Shown in pieces: positions 38,973 through 48,329 of a DNA stretch of 64,000 nucleotides. Both the position numbers and the translations under genes were made by a program. Within the stretch, counting starts at the first letter, position 1. Each line of letters opens with the position of its first letter. The notes below the pieces were generated by a model. It was not told where the DNA came from. It searched no databases and saw nothing but the letters and a program-made list of their open reading frames with translations. Origin of the DNA: Amycolatopsis arida (GTDB taxonomy: Bacteria; Actinomycetota; Actinomycetes; Mycobacteriales; Pseudonocardiaceae); the NCBI RefSeq assembly GCF_900115565.1, contig NZ_FOWW01000013.1, forward strand, positions 54,618-118,617, in the 5' to 3' direction.

Positions 38973-39077
38973 CTCGGAAGTGAACCCGAGTAGTGCCTGG
39001 GCCACGGCCAGAGTGACCAGTTCCGCATCGGTCAGCTGGGGGGCCGCCCGATGCGGGCCTGCCCGCCGATTGGTCAT
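38973..39077 (-). pseudogene. IS982-like transposase N-terminal scrap
   Basis: 35 codons read PQLTDAELVTLAVAQALLGFTSE, the conserved N-terminal helix region of IS982-type transposases in actinobacteria. No catalytic DDE region follows. Confidence 0.5.
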
Positions 39078-39099
39078 CGACCTTGACGCGGCAGCACGT

Positions 39100-39420
39100 C
39101 ACTCACGTGCGGAGACCTGCATGCCCAGGCCGGCAGGATCGCCGAGAAGAACCGCATCCGCCCCCCGCGGGTCGCCTCGTCGACGCTCTTGTCGTTTGGT
39201 CCGCGGCTGTCGAACCGGGACCGCGCCGGACCGCGCCAGCGGCCATGGTCACCTCCCGTTCGGCGTGGTAGCCGTTGCGGACCACCAGCCGACGGCCGTG
39301 CTCGTCAACCTCGTGAGCTGGCTGCGGCGATGTAGGCGGCGGCCTCGGCCTGCAACGCCGCAGCCAGCATCTGCCTTGAGCAGTCGCGGACGATCTTCGT
39401 CTAAGGGTTGTCCCGAAACC
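39100..39420 (-). pseudogene. IS256-family (mutator) transposase fragment
   Basis: Read across frames on the minus strand: MLAAALQAEAAAYIAA, then VDEHGRRLVVRNGYHAEREV, and RMRFFSAILPAWACRSPHV. These are consecutive N-terminal signatures of IS256 transposases. At least two frameshifts; the DDE core is missing because IS982-like sequence abuts it at about 39080. Two IS scraps nested head to tail. Confidence 0.6.
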
Positions 39421-39738
39421 ATGCCTCGACCTGTCAGAGCCGATCCGACGGGCAGGGCGGACCTGACTGATGGGCGGCCGGAACGGGACAACGCTGTCCG
39501 CCGCGCCTGCTCCCGGAACGGGTTGTGTGACCACGGTGGTGTCCTGGGTGAGGACTGCGTCCGAGGCGTCAACCACGAGGTTCGCGCACTGACCGACTCC
39601 GCCGCGCGACCCGCCACACCGCGCCTTCACTGCCAACATGCTCATCCTGCTCCAGTGGGCAGCTCTTGGACGGCCCCGTTCGCAGGCACGGAATAAGCAC
39701 CTGCGAGTACCCCAGCCGGCATGCTGGAATGGATCATC
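39421..39738. other. Region without a supported gene
   Basis: No feature recognised beyond weak minus-strand coding texture that may be more transposon debris. Confidence 0.35.
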
Positions 39739-40554
39739 ATGAAGCTAATGGATATCCCGTCGATCAATGAATCCGACCTTCCGCTCGCGATGGAGCAGAA
39801 TCTCGCCGAGCATGCCTGCCACCTGCACCGAAACCTGAAAGGCGCGTCCGTCACCGAGACCGGCGACCTGCTGATCGCCGACAGCGGTCTCGCCGATGAC
39901 ACCTTCAACATCGTCGCGGCGGCCCGCTTCGTCCCGGACACCGCCCCGACCCGCGCCGCGGAGACGGCCCGGACTTTGGCCGCCACCGGCCGCCCCTTCT
40001 CGTGGTGGGTGGGCCCCGCCTCCACACCGGGCAATCTCGCCGAGTCTCTTGAGGCCGTCGGCCTGGAGGCGTCGGAGACCGAGACGGGCATGTGGAAGGA
40101 TCTGCGCGGTCCTCTCCCCGAGGCGCACGTCGACGGCCTGGAGATCCGTCTGGCAACCACTCCGGAGCAGCTCGCCGACTACGCTACGGTGCTGGCTGCG
40201 AACTGGAACCCGCCCGCCGCCACGGTGCGCCGGTTCTTCGCCGACGCCGCCGACTTGGCGCTCACCGCCGACTGCCCCGCCCGCTACCTGGTCGGCTACG
40301 TCGACGACCGTCCCGTCTGCTCGGCCGAGGTCTTCCCGCACGCGGGTGTCGCCGGGATCTACAACATCGCCACGCTCGCCACTGACCGCCGCCGTGGTTA
40401 TGGCGGCGCCATCACCCTGGCCACCCTGCACACTGCCCGCGGCGCGGGCTACGAGACCGCGGTGCTGCAGGCATCCGCCGACGGAGAACCCGTCTACCAC
40501 CGCCTCGGTTTCACCGCCTGTGGCCACTTCACCGAGTACGCCATCACCCCCTGA
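39739..40554 (+). CDS. GNAT family N-acetyltransferase
   Basis: 271 residues from ATG 39739; an ATG at 39721 in frame is an alternative. The N-terminal domain (about 1-125) is a structural half. The C-terminal GNAT carries [31 protein letters not shown] (about 210-240) with the acetyl-CoA R-R-x-x-G-x-G loop and a late YHRLGF. Unrelated in sequence to the 37045 gene apart from the fold. Function and substrate unknown. Confidence 0.82.
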   Translation: MKLMDIPSINESDLPLAMEQNLAEHACHLHRNLKGASVTETGDLLIADSGLADDTFNIVAAARFVPDTAPTRAAETARTLAATGRPFSWWVGPASTPGNLAESLEAVGLEASETETGMWKDLRGPLPEAHVDGLEIRLATTPEQLADYATVLAANWNPPAATVRRFFADAADLALTADCPARYLVGYVDDRPVCSAEVFPHAGVAGIYNIATLATDRRRGYGGAITLATLHTARGAGYETAVLQASADGEPVYHRLGFTACGHFTEYAITP

Positions 40555-40569
40555 CCCGTCACTGCAACC

Positions 40570-40990
40570 GCCCCGCTCCTCATCAACGCCTGGTAGTCCA
40601 CCGACAACGCGTCGGGCCCGGGGCATCGTCCAGATGGGGCACCGCCGCGGACTGCTTCCGCGCCTCCAGCTCACACCGGATTCCGCCCACGCTCGGCAGT
40701 CGTTGCGGCTGCCGGGCAGCGGTCGGCCGACCACCACGATGAGACGGGTGTCGGCATCGATGACGACCTGGTGGTTGGTCGAGTAGCGGTAGTTCTTCGA
40801 CTGCTCGGCCACTGTGGTCGCGGGTGGGCACGAGAGTGCCGTCCACGATGAGCACGGTGTCCTGGCGGAACCGCCTACGCGGCTGGAAGGCGAGCTTGGG
40901 GCCGAGGTGGTCGATGATCCGGTCGGCCGCCGACTGCGCGCGTGCACGTGGCAAACCGAGTTCGGCAACGGCCGGCCCCCGCGCTACTGC
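40570..40990 (-). pseudogene. IS5-family DDE transposase fragment
   Basis: Frame A reads RARAQSAADRIIDHLGPKL and FRQDTVLIVDGTLVPTRDH with the first catalytic Asp. From about 40815 the next frame continues SKNYRYSTNHQVVIDADTRLIVVVGRPLPG with the second Asp region and NDCRAW. The C-terminal third is gone. One frameshift and a truncation. Confidence 0.65.
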
Positions 40991-41190
40991 CACCGCCGCG
41001 CCACCCATTCGGCCAGGGCGGCGCCTTCGATTTCTACTGCCGCACCCACGCCCGCCAGGTTCGACCCTCTACGGCTGGACCACCACCGCCCTGCCACCCC
41101 GCGCGTTCGCCCAGATCCGCGCGTGACACCGCGCCACCACAAGGAAAGGAGTCCTCGTGTTCGTGAAGTTCTACGTGGCGTTCGCGCTCC
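40991..41190. other. Transposon-flank region
   Basis: A plus-strand stretch near 41025-41125 reads FDFYCRTHARQVR and LYGWTTTALPPRAFAQIRA in two frames, a protein-like tail I cannot place. Nothing else seen. Confidence 0.3.
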
Positions 41191-41535
41191 TCACGACGCT
41201 CCCGGGTCCCGGTCCAGATGGTCCTTCAATGCGCTGAGCGGGCCGTCCCAGTCCCTGGCAAGCGCGGCGAGGAACTGTTGGGCGACCCGCATCGGCGCCG
41301 ATTGCAGGTGGTACCGCACTCGGCGCCGCTCTCCAGGTTCCGCCCTGACCAATCCGGCCTCCGTCAACAGCCCGAGATGCTTGGCGATCGCCTGCCGGGT
41401 GATGGGCAGGCGATTCGCCAGATCCGTCGCGGTGGCCGGGCCGGCCACCGCCAGCGCGGACAGGATGGCGCGGCGGCTCGGATCGGACAGCGCGGTAAAG
41501 ACCTGCTCGGCGATCGTCTCCTGGTCAGGCGGCAT
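41191..41535 (-). CDS. ArsR/SmtB-family HTH regulator (SRPBCC-linked type)
   Basis: 114 residues from ATG 41535. The winged HTH is complete: EQVFTALSDPSRRAILSALAVAGPATATDLANRLPITRQAIAKHLGLLTEAGLVRAEP. There are no metal-binding cysteines, as is usual for this subgroup. It overlaps the upstream SRPBCC gene by 11 bp, so both are made together. Confidence 0.88.
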   Translation of the reverse strand: MPPDQETIAEQVFTALSDPSRRAILSALAVAGPATATDLANRLPITRQAIAKHLGLLTEAGLVRAEPGERRRVRYHLQSAPMRVAQQFLAALARDWDGPLSALKDHLDRDPGAS

Positions 41536-41956
41536 CGAGGTAGTCGACCAGTTCGCCGAGTTCCTTTGGCCAGCCATCGGTGTGTCCGTCGAACTCATTG
41601 CTGGCGATCGTCGCCGGCATTTGGGCGAACCCGGTCTCTACCACGCGCAGCCGGGTGCCGGTCGCGATCGGTTCCAGGGTGAACTCGACGTGCGTGTGGT
41701 ACGGGTCGTTCTCCGGCAGGCCGGGCATCTTCCAGGCGAAGCCGAACACGGTCGGTTCCTCGACCCGTTCCACCGTCAGATCGATCACGTGACCGCCGTC
41801 CCACATCACCTTGGCCGGGCCACCCGGCCGCAGGTCGATGGTCGCGGAATCGCCGAACCAGTTGCCAAGGCCTTCGGCGGTGGTGAGCGCGGCCCACACC
41901 TTCGTCGGCGTGTGGGCGACCTCGATGGTCCGCTCGATGCGATCAGGAATACCCAT
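41525..41956 (-). CDS. SRPBCC / AHSA1-domain protein
   Basis: 143 residues from ATG 41956 (GAAGGAC upstream). START/Bet v1-like helix-grip fold: RTIEVAHTPTKVWAALTTAEGLGNWFGDSA, then GFAWKMP and a C-terminal long helix GWPKELGELVDYLDA. Such proteins bind hydrophobic ligands or act as Hsp90 co-chaperone-like modules. Paired with the ArsR gene, which probably responds to the same ligand. Confidence 0.85.
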   Translation of the reverse strand: MGIPDRIERTIEVAHTPTKVWAALTTAEGLGNWFGDSATIDLRPGGPAKVMWDGGHVIDLTVERVEEPTVFGFAWKMPGLPENDPYHTHVEFTLEPIATGTRLRVVETGFAQMPATIASNEFDGHTDGWPKELGELVDYLDAA

Positions 41957-41992
41957 TCTACGTCCTTCGTTTTCGGCGGTCACCACTCTAGG

Positions 41993-42010
41993 GTAACCGG
42001 TAGTGGTTAC
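41993..42010. promoter_or_regulatory. Perfect dyad, likely ArsR operator
   Basis: GTAACCGGTAGTGGTTAC, 6-bp arms and 6-bp spacer, lies 37 bp upstream of the SRPBCC start and overlaps the stop of the small ORF upstream. Similar in style to the GCAAC-N6-GTTGC pair at 43890. Confidence 0.6.
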
Positions 42011-42174
42011 GACTCCACACGCAGCCGGCGCCAGATCAGGAGCGCGCTACCGAGTGTGAAAACAACGGCGATGCCGAACGCGAGGTGGATATCGGCCAGC
42101 CGCTCGCGCTTCTTGGTCGCGGCGATGGGGCTCAGCATCGGGATGCCGACGGTGACGGCATCCTGTTGGGTCAT
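42007..42174 (-). CDS. Small single-TM protein
   Basis: 55 residues: MTQQDAVTVGIPMLSPIAATK, a basic patch, then one membrane helix (about 30-48) ending WRRLRVES. It lies 48 bp after the MFS stop on the same strand. No family recognised; could be an MFS partner or a remnant. Confidence 0.45.
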   Translation of the reverse strand: MTQQDAVTVGIPMLSPIAATKKRERLADIHLAFGIAVVFTLGSALLIWRRLRVES

Positions 42175-42222
42175 GCTGGTCAATCTGGGCGAGTCGGTGT
42201 TGTTCCTCCAGTTCGGCCTGGT

Positions 42223-43437
42223 CTACTGAGTCTGGACCGCTGCGGGCGCTTTCTCGGGGAGGGGGCGTCCGCTCACCGTTGGTGGCTTGAGGAAGCTGGT
42301 CGCCCAGGCGACAACCACGGTCGCGCAGGCGAAGCCGAAACCGGTGAGCACCGCGGCGGCGGTGGAGAAGCCGCCGATCGCGATGCCACCCGCCGTCGAA
42401 CCGAGCGCGACACCGAGATTGGCAAACGACGCGGGCAGTGACTGGGCGAGCTGGGCGCCGGGACCGGCGAGGCTCACCACCCGGTACTGCATCACAGACA
42501 CCATCCCCATGCTGAATACCCCCATCGCGAGCAGCGCCAGCACGACCACTGCCGCGATCGCGCCCGCCAGGTACAGCACCAGCAGGGAGATCGCGAGGCC
42601 ACAGCTGCCGATGATCAGCGCACGCGGGGCGTCGCTGTCGGCGAACCGGCCGCCGCCGAACGAGCCGAACGCGGTCGCCACACCGTAGGCCAGCAGGAAA
42701 ACGCTGATCAACGTGCCGGAGACGCCGGTGACCTGCTCCAGGAACGGCACGATGTAGGTCAACGCGGCAAATTCCGCCGCGCACATCAAGAAACAGAAGC
42801 CGAGCACGGCGAGCACCCGCGGCGCGAAGGCGTATCTGGCCTGACTGCCGATACCGCCGCCACTGGCGGGCACGGGCGGCACGACAGCGATGACGGCGGC
42901 GAGCGTCAGAGCGGCGAGCACCACGATCGCGATGAACGTCCCCCGCCAGCCCAACGACTGTCCCGCCAACGTGCCCAGCGGCACGCCCAGCGCGGCCGAC
43001 ACGGAGAATCCGGAGATGACCACGGCGATCGCCCGCCCCATCCGCTCCGGCGGCACGATCGAGGTGCCGACCTCCAACGCGGCGGCGATGGCCAACCCCT
43101 GCGCCGCACCCGCCAGCACGCGCGCCACGAGGAACAGGCTGTAGTCGTCCGTCAGCACCAACACCAGGTTCGCCACGAGGAACAGGCTGAGTGCGCCGCT
43201 CAGGATCGTCCGCTTGGGAAGCCTGATCGTCAACGCGGTCAGGACCGGCCCGCCCAGCGCGAGCCCCAACGCGTTCGCGGTCACCAGCATCCCGGCCGCC
43301 GGGATCGACACGTCCAGGTCGGCGGCCATCAGGTTCAACATCCCGGGCACGATCAGTTCGGCGGTCCCCAGGATGAACGTGCCGAGGAACAGCACGATCA
43401 GCACCAGCCTGGTCCGGTTCGGGCTCACGGTGTTCAC
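42223..43437 (-). CDS. MFS transporter (AraJ/drug efflux type)
   Basis: 404 residues, twelve helices. GTG 43437 overlaps the SRPBCC stop by 4 bp. The start VLIVLFLGTFILGTAELIVPGML and motif LVARVLAGAAQGLAIAAALEV match the DHA1 group that exports drugs or arabinose-like sugars. It lies inside the ArsR-SRPBCC operon, so expression probably follows the ArsR ligand; efflux of that ligand is a reasonable inference. Confidence 0.87.
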   Translation of the reverse strand: MNTVSPNRTRLVLIVLFLGTFILGTAELIVPGMLNLMAADLDVSIPAAGMLVTANALGLALGGPVLTALTIRLPKRTILSGALSLFLVANLVLVLTDDYSLFLVARVLAGAAQGLAIAAALEVGTSIVPPERMGRAIAVVISGFSVSAALGVPLGTLAGQSLGWRGTFIAIVVLAALTLAAVIAVVPPVPASGGGIGSQARYAFAPRVLAVLGFCFLMCAAEFAALTYIVPFLEQVTGVSGTLISVFLLAYGVATAFGSFGGGRFADSDAPRALIIGSCGLAISLLVLYLAGAIAAVVVLALLAMGVFSMGMVSVMQYRVVSLAGPGAQLAQSLPASFANLGVALGSTAGGIAIGGFSTAAAVLTGFGFACATVVVAWATSFLKPPTVSGRPLPEKAPAAVQTQ

Positions 43438-43871
43438 GGGGCGACCGACGCAGGGATGGGCTGACCGGTGCCGGTGGTGATCAGGGCGCGCAGGCTGGTG
43501 TTGACGCAGTCGGTCCAGCCCTGTGAGCAGGCCCGGTAGCACGCACTGGCCGGGGTCAAGCCGTGGTGGGTGAACCGCAGCGTGGTCCCGGCCTCGCCCC
43601 GGGTGATCTCGAAGGTCATCGTGGTGTCGTTCCACTCGTCGTGGGCGTCCTCGACGTGCCAGGCCACCCGGCGGCCGGGAACCAGGTCGGTGACCCGGAT
43701 CCGACCCGACGTGATGGCCTCGTCGGCGAACGAGAACACATCGCCGACCTCGGCGGACGCGCCGGTGATGGTCTCACTGAACCAGGCACGAACATCGTTG
43801 ATCGCCGCGAACACCTCATCCGGCGTGTGGTCGACGATGAACTCGGTGGTGAAGTCATCGGGCGTGGTCAT
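43434..43871 (-). CDS. SRPBCC-domain protein
   Basis: 145 residues from ATG 43871, with AAAGGAG nine bases upstream. Helix-grip fold: TTEFIVDHTPDEVFAAINDVRAWFSE, GRRVAWHVEDAHDEWNDTTMTFEI, C-terminal helix SQGWTDCVNTSLRALI. Only distantly like the SRPBCC at 41525. Second gene of the arsR-SRPBCC-MFS operon. Confidence 0.85.
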   Translation of the reverse strand: MTTPDDFTTEFIVDHTPDEVFAAINDVRAWFSETITGASAEVGDVFSFADEAITSGRIRVTDLVPGRRVAWHVEDAHDEWNDTTMTFEITRGEAGTTLRFTHHGLTPASACYRACSQGWTDCVNTSLRALITTGTGQPIPASVAP

Positions 43872-43889
43872 CTTCGAAACGCTCCTTTC

Positions 43890-43930
43890 GCAACTGGGTG
43901 GTTGCGACAGTATGGCAACCAATCAGTTGC
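43890..43930. promoter_or_regulatory. Twin GCAAC-N6-GTTGC palindromes, likely ArsR operators
   Basis: GCAACTGGGTGGTTGC (43890-43905) and GCAACCAATCAGTTGC (43915-43930) share 5-bp arms and a 6-bp spacer, with centres 25 bp apart. They lie between the frameshifted arsR and SRPBCC genes, so a second promoter inside the operon is likely controlled there. Confidence 0.65.
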
Positions 43931-44057
43931 GTCAAGACGCTGGTCAGATCGCGATCAAGCAGAGCAGCCACCCAGTGGTCGCGGCCCCAGCCGCGATCGC
44001 CACCAGCGAGACCGGGACCGCGCGATTCCGCGGCGAAGGCCGGCCTGTCGGTCGTGG

Positions 44058-44433
44058 TCACGCCGACACTTCCACTGTGTGCTCGCCCGGCATCAGCACC
44101 GCCGACCAACGTTGCAGCACGTCTGGCACCACCCGGTAGTAGACCCAGGTGGCGCGCTTCTCGCTGGTGAGCAGGCCCGTCTCGCGCAGGACCTTGAGAT
44201 GGTGGGAGATCGTCGGCCCCGTCGGCTCGAAGGCGTCGGTCAGGTCGCACACACACCTCGCCGCCCGCGTGGGAGGCGATCAACAAGAGCAGTCGAAGCC
44301 GGACCGGGTCCGCCAGCGCTTTGAACGCTCGCGCCAACTCGGCCGCCTGCGGATCGGTCAGCGGTTCACGCGCCAGCTGGTACTCGGCGGAGGACTCATC
44401 GGACTGCTGACCGCGGCCGCTCTGGCCCGGCAC
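44058..44433 (-). pseudogene. ArsR-family regulator frameshifted in a GT repeat
   Basis: From GTG 44433 the frame reads AEYQLAREPLTDPQAAELARAFKALADPVRLRLLLLIASHAGGEVCV. It then leaves frame at GGTGTGTGTGCGACC (about 44245). The next frame supplies CDLTDAFEPTGPTISHHLKVLRETGLLTSEKRATWVYYRV and ends at 44058. One more GT unit would restore a 124-residue SmtB-type protein with the ELCVCDL-like metal-binding motif. Dinucleotide slippage, phase variation or sequencing error are all possible. Confidence 0.7.
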
Positions 44434-44560
44434 TGTGCCAGCGTGACGATGCGCTGATCGAACGTGAGCGAGCGGCCATCGAGATATTTGAGTCTGAAGT
44501 TGCCAAACGTTCCTGACGGTCTATCACGGTATTGATAATGGTGAAGGCTCGAATTGAGTC

Positions 44561-44598
44561 GGGACCATCCTGGCGAACTCGCGAGCCAGGATGGTCCC
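44561..44598 (-). terminator. Perfect 14-bp terminator hairpin after the subtilase
   Basis: GGGACCATCCTGGC and GCCAGGATGGTCCC pair exactly around a 10-nt loop, 8 bp after the protease stop. On the plus strand it is followed by GTTT, so it may act for both directions. Confidence 0.8.
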
Positions 44599-44605
44599 GT
44601 TTGTC

Positions 44606-47600
44606 CTACTTCCCGATCTGGTACGCCCGCAGGACGGTCTGCCGGACGGTGTTGCCGTCGGTGTCGGTCGCCGTGGCACGCAGGGATGCGTAGCCGGTCG
44701 CCGGGTGCTTGACCAGGACGGTCCAGTGATCGCCGCGGGATCGTACGCGGGCCTGCCGCCAGGTGCTGCCGTCGTCGTAGGACACCTCGACCGTCAACTT
44801 GGTGACGTTTGCGTCGCCGTCCTGCCGCTCCACATAGGCGGGGAACGTGAACGCCCGGTTTCCCGGGGCCCTGTTGTGCACGTCGACGTCGGGGGCGAGC
44901 CGGGCGTTCAGCAGTGGCAACGCCTTGCGGTCGCCGGCCGCCGATGAGTGGAACGTCCACTCCGCGCTGACCTTCGTCCACAGTGGCCAGCTTTCGTCGG
45001 CGCGGTGGCTCTCGGCGACCAGGCGGTAGGCCCCATCCTCGGACGGGACCGGGATGGTGGCCCGTGTCGGGTCCGGAACGGTCCGCACCAGTGTGCCGCC
45101 CTGGTACAGGCTGATCGACCCGGTGACACCGTCCGCCGTCCTCAACTGACGCGGGCGCCCTGCCGCGTCGCCGTACATCGGTAGCGACAGGTCGAACACG
45201 TCGTCCTTGCGCCACGCCCATGGGCGCGGTTCCTCGCCGATGTAGGTCATGGTGAGTCCACGCAGCGACGGACCCGCCACCGCCTTGTTCCAGGCGATGG
45301 CATGACGCCCTCGCGCCGCGAATTCCCGCGTGTCGGTCAGCTCCCCACGTCGGGCAGAGCTCCAGAGCAGGTCCCAGGTGCCGGGGGTGAAGTACTCCGT
45401 TCGTACCTGCCCCGAAGCGGCGGGCTGGAGGTAGAGACTGCCAACAGTCGTTCCGAAGAACCGCCACGCCGCCCAGAAGTGGACCGCCCCCGGGGCGTTG
45501 TCGTGGTAGGCGGTACGCACCTCCGTGAGGTCACGGGTCTTCGGCCGGTGCACCTGTGGTGTCGTGACCTGCCCCTCGACTCCGTAGGCCAGTTCGTAGC
45601 GGAGGTCCGTGAACGGCCTGTTGGCGTACGACGCCGTCGCACCGGCTGTTCTGGCGTACGTCGCGAACCGCTCCGCGGTCACGCTGCCGGGCGTGCTGTA
45701 CATCGTGGGCAGCGCGAACGCCGGTGGTTGTTCGTCGTCGGCTTGCGCCAGGCTCGGCGCGTTGTCGAGAAACCTCAGCATGGCGAGCTTTCCACCCGCG
45801 GCCTTGATGTTGTCGACGCGCCGAAACCACTCGTCGCGAGGGGTACCGGGGGCAACGTCGAACACCACCAGCCGCCCGGCGGCGTCGATCTTGGCCAGGT
45901 CCTCCGGCGTGCCCGCACCGCCGTGCGCCACGGGAAGCTTCACGTTCTCCGCCGGACCTTGCTCGAGCCAGTTGACCTCGACGTCGAACGGCTGGCCATC
46001 GTTCGCGGTGAGTTCCAGGGTGGGTTCGGTGGCCCGCCGCCCGAGTCCCATCGCGAACCCGGCCGATCTGGTGCCGGGCACCGTGGCCGCGTACACCTCG
46101 TGGAACCGCGGGTTGACATCGAGGAAGAAGCTGTATGTGCAGGCACAGTCGCGGACCTTGTTCAGGCCGTGGATGCTCTGTGTGCCGCCACGCGCCGCCA
46201 CGTTGTCCGGCTCGGCCGAGAACCGGAGGCCGGTACGGGCATCCAGCACCTGGGTGGTGTCGCCGTCGAGGACGAACTCCGGATGGCTGATGAAGCTGTG
46301 CGACAGCTCCGTGCCCTGCTGAGGCGTCCGGATGTCGCTGTTCACGGTGTACCGGCCGTGTGGCAACCGGAACGTTCCCCGCCCACCGAACCAGAGGTCA
46401 CCGGTGTCCAGATTGATGATCGTCACCGAAGCACGCGCGTCCGGAGCGGGCTTGCCATCGCGGTCGATGGTCCTGATCGTGAGGTCGAACAGCTCCTCCG
46501 CCTGGCGCACCGACAGCGCCGTGCGCGTCGTGATCGACCCGTCGGCCGTGCCGGCGGTGAGCGTGCCGGAATACGTGCCCGCCTTGCCTGCCTGCGCGGT
46601 CACGGTGAGTTCGACCGACGCGCTGGCATTCGCCGGCACGGTGACGCTCGGCGCGGACAGTTCGAGCAGCCCGTCCGGGGCGCCGGGCAGGTCGGCACGC
46701 AGGTCCAGGGTGACCGGCTCGGCGCCGCCGTTGTGCCAGGTGACTGTCTGCTTCTGCTCTGTGCCCTCGTTCGGCCACGGCAGGAAGGCCGAAACGCTGC
46801 TGGTCGCGATGATCGGCGTGCTGGTAGCGCGGGCGATGTCCGCCCGGCCTGCTCCGACCTCGAACGGCCCGGCGTCATCGATCGCGACGGCGCTGCTCAC
46901 CAGTGCGTCCTTGAGCAGGTCCGGGGCCCAGTCCGGGTGCTGCTGTGCCAGGATCGCGGCCGAGCCCGCGACGTGGGGCGCCGCCATCGACGTGCCGTCG
47001 AGACTCTGGTAGGCATCGCCGACCGGCTCGCCGATCGGTTCCACCCCGGCCGGCCGCGCGGCCACGATCCCACCGCCCGGTGCCGCGATCTCCGGCTTGA
47101 CCGCGCCGTCGCCGCCGCGCGGCCCCCGGCTGGAGAACGGGCTCAATTGGTCCTGTTTAGACACACTGGCCACCGCGAGCGCGGCGTCCGCAGCCGCGGG
47201 CGAACCCACCGACTCGGGCCGTCCGAAGTTGCCCGCGGAGACGACGAACAGGGTGCCGTGCTCGCGCGTCAGGCTGTTGACCGCCGCCGACACCGGGTCC
47301 GTGCCGTCGCTGCCGGGGTCGGCGCCGAGGCTCATGTTCACGACCTTCGCGCCCGTCTCGGCCGCCGCCCACTCCATGCCGGCGATGACGGCGTCGAAGG
47401 TGGCGCTGCCGCTGTCGTCGAGCACCTTGCCCACGGCGAGTGACGCGTCCGGCGCCACGCCCTTGTACCTGCCCTCGGACGCCGCGCCCGAACCGGCGAT
47501 CGTGGATGCCACATGGGTGCCGTGCCCGTTGCCGTCCTCGACGGATCCCTTGCCGGAGAAGTCCTTGCTCACGTCGACCTTGCCAACCAGGTCGGGGTGG

Positions 47601-48289
47601 TCGGTGTCGACGCCCGAGTCCAGCACCGCGACCCGCACGCCGCGACCGGTCAGGCCGCTCTCCCACGCCGTGGGCGCGCCGATCTGCGGCACGCTTTCGT
47701 CGAGGTTCGCGTGCACCCTGCCGTTCAGCCACACCTTTCGCACACCGGCGGCCCTCGTCTGCTGACCGGCGACCAGCCCGCGCCAGAACTGGGCCGCGTC
47801 GGTCTTCCGCTCGTCGAGTGCGGTCATGGCGAAGGCCGGCAGTGTTCGCCGTACGGTGCTGCCTGCGGGTGGGGCCGCGCGGGTGAACGCCGCGCCGTCG
47901 GCGTGCTGCACCAGCAGTGGCACGGTCGGGGTGTGCGCGTCGTCGTAGCCTTGCCGGATCAGGCCGGTGACGTTGAACAGTTCGCGGTCCAGCAAGCCGG
48001 TCTGGACCATACGGGCCGCGTCCGCAGGCACGAGGTAACTGTCGCCGTTCCGCGTGAACTGCTGGAACGGCACGGGCTGAGCTCGCGGCGCCGGTTCCAC
48101 ACGCAGCGCGGTTCGGCCTCCGCTCACCTGCACCGCGACCCGGTCTCCGGTGATCAGTGTGACCCAGTTCCGCGGTGCCGACACGGGGGTGTCGTCGGGC
48201 GGTGTTGCCTGTGACGGCGTGCCGCCGGTCGGTCCGACCAGCACGAACGCGATGGCCGCGACAAGCGCGGCGGCGATCTGTCTGCGCAT
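44606..48289 (-). CDS. Giant secreted subtilisin-like serine protease (S8)
   Basis: 1,227 residues. The ATG at 48289 opens a signal peptide (MRRQIAAALVAAIAFVLVG; cleavage near 28). A prodomain (about 35-190) precedes the S8 core: Asp224 (AVLDSGVDTDH), His256 (GNGHGTHVAS), oxyanion Asn354 (SAGN), Ser434 (DGTSMAAPHVAG). The remaining ~700 residues are beta-rich accessory domains, including a FlgD/CARDB-like region and an Ig-like end, as in the 1,100-1,250-residue Streptomyces proteases. Divergent from a two-component system with a putative response-regulator site between, so secretion stress or peptide signals may control it. Confidence 0.92.
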   Translation of the reverse strand: MRRQIAAALVAAIAFVLVGPTGGTPSQATPPDDTPVSAPRNWVTLITGDRVAVQVSGGRTALRVEPAPRAQPVPFQQFTRNGDSYLVPADAARMVQTGLLDRELFNVTGLIRQGYDDAHTPTVPLLVQHADGAAFTRAAPPAGSTVRRTLPAFAMTALDERKTDAAQFWRGLVAGQQTRAAGVRKVWLNGRVHANLDESVPQIGAPTAWESGLTGRGVRVAVLDSGVDTDHPDLVGKVDVSKDFSGKGSVEDGNGHGTHVASTIAGSGAASEGRYKGVAPDASLAVGKVLDDSGSATFDAVIAGMEWAAAETGAKVVNMSLGADPGSDGTDPVSAAVNSLTREHGTLFVVSAGNFGRPESVGSPAAADAALAVASVSKQDQLSPFSSRGPRGGDGAVKPEIAAPGGGIVAARPAGVEPIGEPVGDAYQSLDGTSMAAPHVAGSAAILAQQHPDWAPDLLKDALVSSAVAIDDAGPFEVGAGRADIARATSTPIIATSSVSAFLPWPNEGTEQKQTVTWHNGGAEPVTLDLRADLPGAPDGLLELSAPSVTVPANASASVELTVTAQAGKAGTYSGTLTAGTADGSITTRTALSVRQAEELFDLTIRTIDRDGKPAPDARASVTIINLDTGDLWFGGRGTFRLPHGRYTVNSDIRTPQQGTELSHSFISHPEFVLDGDTTQVLDARTGLRFSAEPDNVAARGGTQSIHGLNKVRDCACTYSFFLDVNPRFHEVYAATVPGTRSAGFAMGLGRRATEPTLELTANDGQPFDVEVNWLEQGPAENVKLPVAHGGAGTPEDLAKIDAAGRLVVFDVAPGTPRDEWFRRVDNIKAAGGKLAMLRFLDNAPSLAQADDEQPPAFALPTMYSTPGSVTAERFATYARTAGATASYANRPFTDLRYELAYGVEGQVTTPQVHRPKTRDLTEVRTAYHDNAPGAVHFWAAWRFFGTTVGSLYLQPAASGQVRTEYFTPGTWDLLWSSARRGELTDTREFAARGRHAIAWNKAVAGPSLRGLTMTYIGEEPRPWAWRKDDVFDLSLPMYGDAAGRPRQLRTADGVTGSISLYQGGTLVRTVPDPTRATIPVPSEDGAYRLVAESHRADESWPLWTKVSAEWTFHSSAAGDRKALPLLNARLAPDVDVHNRAPGNRAFTFPAYVERQDGDANVTKLTVEVSYDDGSTWRQARVRSRGDHWTVLVKHPATGYASLRATATDTDGNTVRQTVLRAYQIGK

Positions 48290-48329
48290 GGCCCATACGG
48301 TGGCACCGCAACGTTCGGGTTGTGCGCGG

